Origin: Fischerella sp.
GTDB lineage: Bacteria > Cyanobacteriota > Cyanobacteriia > Cyanobacteriales > Nostocaceae
Assembly: GCA_026419705.1 (NCBI GenBank)
Contig: JANZYY010000176.1
Coordinates: 1 to 9,169 of the forward strand
Length of the DNA stretch: 9,169 bases
Direction of reading: 5' to 3'
Each line of letters opens with the position of its first letter. The stretch's first letter is position 1. Below the pieces are notes generated by a model. That model made no database searches, was not told the DNA's origin, and saw nothing but the letters and a program-made list of their open reading frames with translations. The position numbers and the translations under genes were made by a program. Below, piece after piece: positions 1 to 4,368 of the stretch.

Positions 1-13
1 ATGGTAAACTGAT

Positions 14-95
14 GCGGATGTGGCGGAATTGGCAGACGCGCTAGATTTAGGTTCTAGTGCCGCAAGGCGTGAAGGTTCAAGTCCTTTCATCCGCA
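14..95 (+). tRNA. tRNA-Leu (anticodon UAG)
   Basis: Type II tRNA with a long variable arm, reading CUN leucine codons. The acceptor strands GCGGATG (14-20) and CATCCGC (88-94) pair perfectly, with A95 as discriminator. The anticodon stem is CTAGA (41-45) with TCTAG (53-57); the loop TTTAGGT (46-52) places TAG at 48-50. The variable arm has GCC/GGC pairing around 59-68. The T stem GAAGG/CCTTT closes a TTCAAGT loop (76-82). No 3' CCA is encoded; the gene is followed by T-rich DNA. The next 600 bases hold mobile-element debris, but I saw no second copy of the tRNA 3' end downstream, so the sequence does not show an integration site. Confidence 0.95.
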
Positions 96-104
96 TTTTT
101 AATT

Positions 105-372
105 AGTATACTTGCTCTGGAATAAAGCAGCTGTGAAAATTGCGGCAGTGATGCTTGGATAACTAGAAACTAAATCAGACCACAAGTGTCCACTGTTCTC
201 TAAACATTGCCGTTGTCAGAAATCGTACCCTGAACAAACTCAAAAATGAGCAGACAGTTAACAGCGAGCAAAGCTCATAGGGTCCGAGCAATTACCGAGA
301 CTGTGAAGTGAAAAGCCCTCGCCGTTATGATAGGGCTGCGCGGGGATATGTCACACAGCTAAAGCGTGAATA
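105..372 (+). ncRNA. Possible remnant of a group II intron (domain I-like RNA)
   Basis: This segment is less AT-rich than its flanks and folds well on paper. CTCA/TGAG (239-242/247-250) makes a hairpin with an AAAA loop. GAGC/GCTC sits near 268-278. CTGTG (301-305) can pair with CACAG (354-358), enclosing AGCCCT/AGGGCT (314-319/332-337). Phrases such as ATAGGGTCCGAGC, CTGTGAAGTGAAAAGCCC and AGCTAAAGCGTGAA resemble, from memory, domain I of bacterial group II introns of the chloroplast-like classes. No reverse transcriptase ORF, no clear GTGCG 5' end and no domain V was found, so at best it is a truncated copy. It could instead be an unrelated structured RNA. The limits are approximate. Confidence 0.3.
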
Positions 373-421
373 ATAAATTTTAATTTATTTAGGAAAAAAA
401 TAATCCCAAGAAAATGGTAAG

Positions 422-443
422 GTAAGGAAGATATCCTTCTTAC
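422..443. repeat. 22-bp near-perfect palindrome
   Basis: GTAAG at 422-426 pairs with CTTAC at 439-443, and the inner GAAGATATCCTT pairs with itself apart from one A:C mismatch and one G:T. It sits 20 bp before the first codon of the transposase remnant. It could be part of the lost element's end or an operator. There is no T-run after it, so it is not a convincing terminator. Confidence 0.5.
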
Positions 444-463
444 TGTGCATCCCGAATACAAAA

Positions 464-717
464 ATGGAATTGACAGACTCACTCAGGAATCTACTCGGGG
501 AAACAACCCAAAGGTTGAAAGGAATTGCCCGTTGTCGATTTTTGCCACGAACAGTGTTGGAACTGGGTTTTGGAGGTCAGTCAAAAGCCGAAAAAGAGTT
601 GGGTTGAAATCATCACAATATCCTTAAATAGTTGAGTCAAATTTACCAAATTTGTGAGAGGGCATCGCAGCCATCGTTGATAGTCAAAGCCAAGCTGTCC
701 CTAGTTTTCAAACCTTT
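464..717 (+). pseudogene. Decayed N-terminal fragment of an ISAzo13-type transposase
   Basis: The reading frame from ATG 464 gives 47 residues to TGA 605: MELTDSLRNLLGETTQ, then LKGIARCRFLPRTVLELG and GGQSKAEKELG. This resembles the start of ISAzo13-family (PF07592-type) transposases common in cyanobacteria, where I recall LKGSARRLFMARTVKELG followed by GGQRRAERELGWNRGTIRK. The stop at 605 falls where the family has W of that WNRGTIRK. The same frame continues as NHHNILK to 628. A frame change and a deletion of about 23 residues follow. The match then resumes at 634 as ESNLPNL, stop (655), EGIAAIVDSQSQAVPSFQT, matching the family's EEHLPNLLEDI and AIVDSQSQTDP stretch. The catalytic DDE domain is absent. 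Family naming is from memory of the motif, not from a search. Confidence 0.65.
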
Positions 718-742
718 GAACATATAGAACACAATCAATACA

Positions 743-748
743 AAGGAG
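743..748 (+). promoter_or_regulatory. Ribosome binding site of the MerC-domain gene
   Basis: AAGGAG at 743-748 lies 8 bases before GTG 757. This spacing favours GTG 757 over the in-frame ATG codons at 772 and 784, which would be 23 and 35 bases away. Confidence 0.7.
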
Positions 749-756
749 TACTACCA

Positions 757-1155
757 GTGCGTAGCGGAAGAATGCAGAGATTGATGGACAAGACTGCGAT
801 CGCACTTTCCACCGTGTGTGCAATCCATTGTCTGTTCTTACCAGTTATCATAGTCATGCTTCCCGCACTGGCGACTACTTCTCTTGGTAGCGAAAGCTTT
901 CACCGTTTTTTGCTGTGGTTCGTCTTTCCCATAAGTGTTTTGGCTCTAATGCAGGGTTGTCATCGCCATAAGGATCGAGTAGTGGTCATTTTTGGTGTTT
1001 TGGGGTTGGCGCTTCTTCTCGTAACTGCAATTGCTGGTCACCACGTCCTGAGTGAAGAGGGTGAGCGTGTTGCGACAGTCTTAGGAGTAACAGCTTTAGC
1101 ATTTGGACATGTTCGTAACTATAGGTTATGCCGCAAGCATAAATGCAGTATCTAG
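757..1155 (+). CDS. MerC-domain small integral membrane protein
   Basis: The product is 132 residues with four predicted membrane segments (about 13-39, 50-67, 75-93 and 104-117). This is the size and topology of the MerC family (PF03203), whose founding member carries Hg(II) across the inner membrane. Residues 11-25 (DKTAIALSTVCAIHC) hold a Cys-x3-Cys pair, C21 and C25, in the first membrane segment, where MerC has its metal-binding cysteines. Further Cys and His residues cluster at C68-H69-H71 and at the basic C-terminus (C125, C130). The GTG start is chosen because of the strong ribosome binding site 8 bases upstream; family similarity proper starts at M10. No merR, merA or merT lies nearby, so mercury transport is not implied. 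Stand-alone MerC-domain proteins are widespread and mostly uncharacterised. The gene sits about 40 bp after a transposase remnant. Confidence 0.85.
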   Translation: MRSGRMQRLMDKTAIALSTVCAIHCLFLPVIIVMLPALATTSLGSESFHRFLLWFVFPISVLALMQGCHRHKDRVVVIFGVLGLALLLVTAIAGHHVLSEEGERVATVLGVTALAFGHVRNYRLCRKHKCSI

Positions 1156-1438
1156 CAAGGAGTAGCACTAAAGTTGAGTATTTCCAACAACCTTCCACTC
1201 TTCGAACTGCACTGAGTATTACTTAGTTTACGGTTGCTGCCGTAGTTTTCTCCTTTTAATTATGAAATTCTTGATTTACCAGCAAGGATAGCGATTGCCG
1301 TCCCGATCGTGTCAGTAAATACTGAATACTGATATGTAAAAATAATAAAGCTTTTCGAGACTTTTTCAACGACCGCTAAAACTACAATCACCAAAACTCA
1401 AGCAGTCGATTTGAAGGTTAAACTATTTCGCAGGTTTT

Positions 1439-1446
1439 GCGATCGC
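1439..1446. repeat. HIP1 octamer (GCGATCGC)
   Basis: Intergenic copy of the highly iterated palindrome of cyanobacterial genomes. Other copies in the window lie inside genes at 796-803, 4567-4574, 5288-5295, 5458-5465 and 8094-8101. Confidence 0.9.
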
Positions 1447-1784
1447 TCGCGTATGTCTATTCTCTGTGCTTTGCGTTCTGATTCCCCAACTGTGACTTAC
1501 CCAGTCAAATGTTTCTAACCATCTTGGCTGTTTGTACTGTTGTAATTTAGGAGCGTTTTGTCTACTCAACTAAGCAGATGAGTTACTAGCTGCTCTGGCT
1601 TTGGGTGTAAATCAATGCAAAAATTGTAAATAAGGGCATAACTTCATCTTTCACGGGCTGAAACAGTTAATATCAATCAAATATCGGCTTTTATTTGAGC
1701 AAAATATTATTGTCATAAATGTTACTTTAAGTAGTGCGAACAAAAGTACGGGTGTAAATGTAAACTAAGTTGCTTGTGACAAAC

Positions 1785-1813
1785 AAATAAAAATATATAT
1801 TATATATAATATT
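1785..1813. repeat. 29-bp A/T-only tract with a 16-bp perfect palindrome
   Basis: Every base from 1785 to 1813 is A or T. Its right part, ATATTATATATAATAT (1797-1812), is a perfect palindrome. Such a tract melts or bends easily and could assist promoter opening or protein binding. A function is not shown. Confidence 0.6.
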
Positions 1814-1825
1814 GGTTTTACAAAG

Positions 1826-1845
1826 ATTGAAAATTTCAATTGAAA
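1826..1845. repeat. Three alternating ATTGAAA half-sites
   Basis: ATTGAAA (1826-1832) is followed by one A, its reverse complement TTTCAAT (1834-1840), and an overlapping TTGAAA. The last two make the perfect 12-bp palindrome TTTCAATTGAAA (1834-1845). The arrangement suits a dimeric DNA-binding protein. The regulator is unknown. Confidence 0.5.
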
Positions 1846-1890
1846 TTGTTTGCCGAAAATTAAGTAGATTTACTTAAATTACTTGGAAGT

Positions 1891-1919
1891 TTACCAGAGT
1901 TCGTCAAGCGTATTATACT
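1891..1919 (+). promoter_or_regulatory. Possible sigma-70-type promoter of the operon
   Basis: TTACCA (1891-1896, four of six matches to TTGACA) and TATACT (1914-1919) are separated by 17 bp. TAAGTA palindromes lie on both sides (1861-1876, 1916-1925). A start near 1926 would give a leader of about 350 bases. In such AT-rich DNA, chance matches are common. Confidence 0.25.
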
Positions 1920-2098
1920 TAAGTACCAATACTGACTAAAGCAAGTTTTAGCTTGTGATTTTTAGCGGTATTATTGCGGTTATAGTTGCATAATATCTAC
2001 TTGAGGGTGAACCGCTTAATTCATTACTTTACATTTTTTCACCATTTACCGGAGAATGTTTGTTAATCTCTGTATAAGTAAGTAAAATAACTAATGCT

Positions 2099-2104
2099 TA
2101 TAAT
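2099..2104 (+). promoter_or_regulatory. Possible -10 element TATAAT
   Basis: A perfect TATAAT with no recognisable -35 hexamer at the right distance. TAAGTAAGTA (2075-2084) ends 14 bp upstream, where an activator could replace a -35 element. Transcripts starting near 2111 would carry all five inverted repeats of the leader. Confidence 0.25.
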
Positions 2105-2164
2105 TTCACGGAGATTTGTAAAGCGAAAATAAAGCTATTACCACTAGGTTTAGCCACAGATAAA

Positions 2165-2257
2165 ATATCGATATAAGTATCTTTTGATACACAAAACTAG
2201 AATTATTTAATTCTATTGTGTAGACCTTCTACACAAATATAGCTTAGACCTGTCTAA
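2165..2257 (+). repeat. Five consecutive inverted repeats in the operon leader
   Basis: In order: ATATCGATAT (2165-2174, perfect palindrome); GTATC-TTTT-GATAC (2177-2190); TAGAATTA-TT-TAATTCTA (2198-2215); TTGTGTAGA-CCT-TCTACACAA (2216-2236, 9-bp arms); and TTAGAC-CT-GTCTAA (2244-2257). The third and fourth abut without a gap, and TAGACCT recurs 24 bp apart (2221, 2245). The series ends 22 bp before the ATG at 2280. These could be RNA hairpins in the leader or DNA sites for dimeric regulators. Confidence 0.7.
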
Positions 2258-2279
2258 TTGAGCAACAAGCAAAAGCAAA

Positions 2280-3356
2280 ATGAGCACAAGTTCTATAGGT
2301 AGCTACAGGTTTTTCCAGAAACTACACCCCCTGTCTCTGTTAGCACAGCTAACTAGCAGACGTGCAACAGGCTGTTTGCGAGTAATTACTGATACAGCTT
2401 CTTGGTCAATTTATTTAGAAGAAGGAAAACTTACTTACGCTTCCTACTCAGATAAACTGTTCGAAAGGTTGGATAATCATTTGCGACGATTGAGTCAACA
2501 AATCCCGACTTTATTGAGTGCAAATCGCGTGCAAATGCGGCTGATGTTTGAAACAAGGAACGAAAATCAATCAATGCCACACGCGGATTATCAAGCTATT
2601 TGCTGGTTAGTAAAGCAAGACTACATTACTCCTCCGCAAGCAGCGATTTTAATAGATGAATTAGCTAAAGAGGTGTTGGAGTCTTTCTTGACCTTAAAAC
2701 AAGGTAGTTATGAGTTTTATCGTGAAACTCCTTTAGATGAGCTACCAAAGTTTTGTCGATTAGATTTGCGATTATTGGTAGAACATTGCCAAAAGCAGTT
2801 ACGAAATCGCCAAGAACAGCATTCAGCGGCTATTACTGAAGAAAATCCAGCAATTTTGCCAAAAACGCCATCCCAGAGGATAGTGCAATCTCAAATCAAA
2901 GCCGAACAACAATTATCAACAGAAAGTAATTTCGCCGAGACAACAAATCATAGCCTGCATCGTCAAATTCCTTTGCAACCAGCGAGTAGGAGATTATATA
3001 CAGTTGCCTGTATTGATGACAGTCCTACAGTCTTGAATTCTATCCGAAGTTTTTTAGATGAAAGCACCTTTGCAGTTGTAGCGATCAACGATCCAGTCAA
3101 AGCTTTAATGCAAATACTTCGCAGCAAACCTGACTTAATTTTATTAGATGTAGAAATGCCAAATTTAGACGGCTACGAGCTATGTTCTTTGTTGCGCAGA
3201 CACTCAGCTTTTAAGAATACACCTATAATCATGGTGACTGGTAGAACAGGATTTATAGACAGAGCCAAAGCAAAAATGGTAAGAGCATCAGGCTATTTAA
3301 CCAAGCCATTTACACAGTCGGATCTATTAAAAATGGTGTTTAAACATCTTGATTAA
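2280..3356 (+). CDS. PatA/PilG-type response regulator (HmpA-like)
   Basis: The 358-residue protein has two parts. Residues about 8-175 form the PATAN/DUF4388-type region named after PatA of Nostoc, with the typical GCLRV, YLEEGKLTYA and QGSYEFY motifs. A Gln/Ser-rich linker covers about 176-236. A C-terminal receiver domain (239-358) follows, with the acidic pair D246-D247, phosphoacceptor D290 (LLDVEMP), T320 and K342 (TKPF), so all phosphorylation residues are present. Proteins of this build (PilG, PixG, HmpA) take phosphate from the CheA-like kinase and act on type IV pilus polarity or activity, though how the PATAN part signals is little known. It is the first gene of the operon. ATG 2280 has no clear Shine-Dalgarno; the leader before it is rich in inverted repeats. 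The locus name hmpA/pilG is inferred from domain order and neighbours. Confidence 0.88.
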   Translation: MSTSSIGSYRFFQKLHPLSLLAQLTSRRATGCLRVITDTASWSIYLEEGKLTYASYSDKLFERLDNHLRRLSQQIPTLLSANRVQMRLMFETRNENQSMPHADYQAICWLVKQDYITPPQAAILIDELAKEVLESFLTLKQGSYEFYRETPLDELPKFCRLDLRLLVEHCQKQLRNRQEQHSAAITEENPAILPKTPSQRIVQSQIKAEQQLSTESNFAETTNHSLHRQIPLQPASRRLYTVACIDDSPTVLNSIRSFLDESTFAVVAINDPVKALMQILRSKPDLILLDVEMPNLDGYELCSLLRRHSAFKNTPIIMVTGRTGFIDRAKAKMVRASGYLTKPFTQSDLLKMVFKHLD

Positions 3357-3412
3357 GGTCGTATCGCCAAAATGGCAAAGATAATCTGATTTAGTAAAAC
3401 TATTAGTTGTTT

Positions 3413-3417
3413 AGGAG
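3413..3417 (+). promoter_or_regulatory. Ribosome binding site of the PilH-type gene
   Basis: AGGAG at 3413-3417 lies 8 bases before GTG 3426 and selects it. A second AGGAG (3422-3426) overlaps the first base of that GTG and would suit an in-frame TTG at 3432 (5-base gap) or 3438 (11-base gap). Confidence 0.6.
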
Positions 3418-3425
3418 ATTTAGGA

Positions 3426-3803
3426 GTGAGTTTGACTTTGCTTGGGACTATTTTAGTTGTAGAAGATTCTCCCAGTGAATTAGAACTAATGAGCCACTAT
3501 CTAAAAGAGAGTGGGTACAACGTTATTAAGGCAACTGGTGCAAAAGAAGCAATGGAGAAAGCCACTTCACAACAGCCAGATGTTATTGTCACTGACATTG
3601 TCATGCCAGGAATGAGCGGGTTTGAATTGTGCCGTTTTCTCAAAAAAAATCCGGTGACTCAGAAAGTGCCGATTGTGATTTGTAGTTCCAAAAATCAGGA
3701 AATTGATAGATTGTGGGCAATGAGACAAGGTGCAGATGCCTATTTAACCAAGCCCTACACCCGCGAACAGCTTTTGCGTGCGATTAAATCAGTGGCGATT
3801 TGA
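3426..3803 (+). CDS. CheY/PilH-type single-domain response regulator (HmpB-like)
   Basis: A stand-alone receiver domain of 125 residues. Phosphorylation residues are E13-D14, D57 (VTDIVMP), S87 in the T/S position (VICSSK) and K109 (TKPY). There is no output domain, so it acts by protein contact or as a phosphate sink. In pil-type systems the PilH partner balances the PilG regulator and affects pilus extension and retraction. The motif ESGYNVIKATGAKEAMEKA is typical of the cyanobacterial group. The gene starts 69 bp after the PatA-type gene on a GTG codon chosen by the ribosome binding site at 3413. Two in-frame TTG codons slightly downstream are alternatives. It is followed after only 4 bp by the CheW-type gene, so the two are surely cotranscribed. 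Confidence 0.9.
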   Translation: MSLTLLGTILVVEDSPSELELMSHYLKESGYNVIKATGAKEAMEKATSQQPDVIVTDIVMPGMSGFELCRFLKKNPVTQKVPIVICSSKNQEIDRLWAMRQGADAYLTKPYTREQLLRAIKSVAI

Positions 3804-3807
3804 ATCC

Positions 3808-4305
3808 ATGAATAATTCGAAACTGACACTGGCCTCTAAGCCGACTAACAATAACTTGGAAGATGGCTACCTGCGATTTCAGCTGAATAGACAAGCCCCT
3901 GCAGTTTTATCAATGAGGTATACGCAGGAAGCAATTGTTGTACCTGTAGAATCTGTGACTTCAATGCCAAACATGCCCGCCTGCATACTGGGATTAATGA
4001 ATTGGCGGAGTCATATAGTTTGGGTTGTAGATTTACCCAGGATGCTCAATTTAGAATCCTTGGACAACAGATTTCGGCAGTTTAGTATTATCATTATTCG
4101 CGTAGAATCAGTGCTTTTAGGTTTAGTTGTGCAAGAGATCAAAGGTACAACGAAATTTATGCCTGATGAAATTCGCTCTCCTGTTGGACAAGTCGCCTCC
4201 AGTTTGGTTCCCTATTTACGCGGATGCGTCATACAAAAAAAGGAAATATTGCTGGTATTAGATGCACAGGCTATTGTCCAATCTTCTATTTTGCATGATA
4301 ACTAG
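3808..4305 (+). CDS. CheW/PilI-type coupling protein (HmpC-like)
   Basis: This 165-residue protein is a single CheW domain (about 22-155) preceded by a short polar N-terminus. Typical CheW features are the early YLRFQL strand, VPVESVTSMPNMPACILGLMNWR (the region that contacts receptor and kinase), IVWVVDLPRML, and the late LVVQEIKG strand. It bridges the receptor and the kinase in the membrane array. I chose ATG 3808 over the in-frame GTG 3778: it avoids a 26-bp overlap with the preceding gene and gives the usual PilI-like length. No strong Shine-Dalgarno precedes it, so translation may be coupled to the stop of the upstream gene 4 bp away. The receptor gene follows 63 bp later. Confidence 0.9.
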   Translation: MNNSKLTLASKPTNNNLEDGYLRFQLNRQAPAVLSMRYTQEAIVVPVESVTSMPNMPACILGLMNWRSHIVWVVDLPRMLNLESLDNRFRQFSIIIIRVESVLLGLVVQEIKGTTKFMPDEIRSPVGQVASSLVPYLRGCVIQKKEILLVLDAQAIVQSSILHDN

Positions 4306-4368
4306 GGTGTACTACTATAAAAACGAATTTTTTGGGGTTATTCTTCACCTATTCAGGGAATTGATTTT

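Larger units (their letters stand above)
96..463. other. Gene-free stretch between tRNA-Leu and the transposase remnant
   Basis: No believable protein gene is present on either strand. The left and middle part (about 105-372) is a stem-rich segment annotated separately as a possible group II intron remnant. It is followed by an AT-only inverted repeat (AATAAATT, TT, AATTTATT; 372-389), an A-rich run, and a near-perfect palindrome at 422-443. The stretch reads as decayed mobile DNA rather than a regulatory region of a single gene. Confidence 0.6.
1156..2279. other. 1.1-kb gene-free region upstream of the chemotaxis operon
   Basis: I find no protein or RNA gene here on either strand. The left part (1156-1700) has little structure apart from a HIP1 octamer at 1439-1446. 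The right part is AT-rich and packed with symmetric sequence: an AT-only tract with a 16-bp palindrome (1785-1813), ATTGAAA half-sites (1826-1845), TAAGTA hexamers (1728-2179) and five inverted repeats (2165-2257). The right part is therefore likely the long regulatory region of the operon starting at 2280. In N. punctiforme the hmp locus is flanked by hmpF; no such gene is visible here. Confidence 0.7.

Noticed and set aside
445..627. 60-residue ORF on the plus strand
   Set aside because: It overlaps, in another frame, the transposase-like frame starting at 464, which carries the recognisable family motifs. The 60-residue translation itself resembles nothing I know.
14..720. Integrative element using the tRNA-Leu 3' end as attachment site
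   Set aside because: There is no integrase gene and no repeat of the tRNA 3' end in the window.
1733..1738. GTGCGA as a group II intron 5' end
   Set aside because: An isolated hexamer with no intron-like sequence following it.
2220..2232. NtcA site (GTA-N8-TAC) in the operon leader
   Set aside because: GTA and TAC here are separated by 7 bases, and they are part of a longer inverted repeat.
2217..2235. CRP-type site (TGTGA-N6-TCACA)
   Set aside because: The arms are TGTGT and ACACA with a 9-base gap, which does not fit the CRP spacing.
3366..3376. Terminator between the first two operon genes (GCCA-AAA-TGGC)
   Set aside because: The stem is only 4 bp and there is no T-run; cotranscription is more likely.
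3778..3807. GTG 3778 as start of the CheW-type gene
   Set aside because: It would overlap the PilH-type gene by 26 bp; ATG 3808 gives the normal length with a 4-bp gap.
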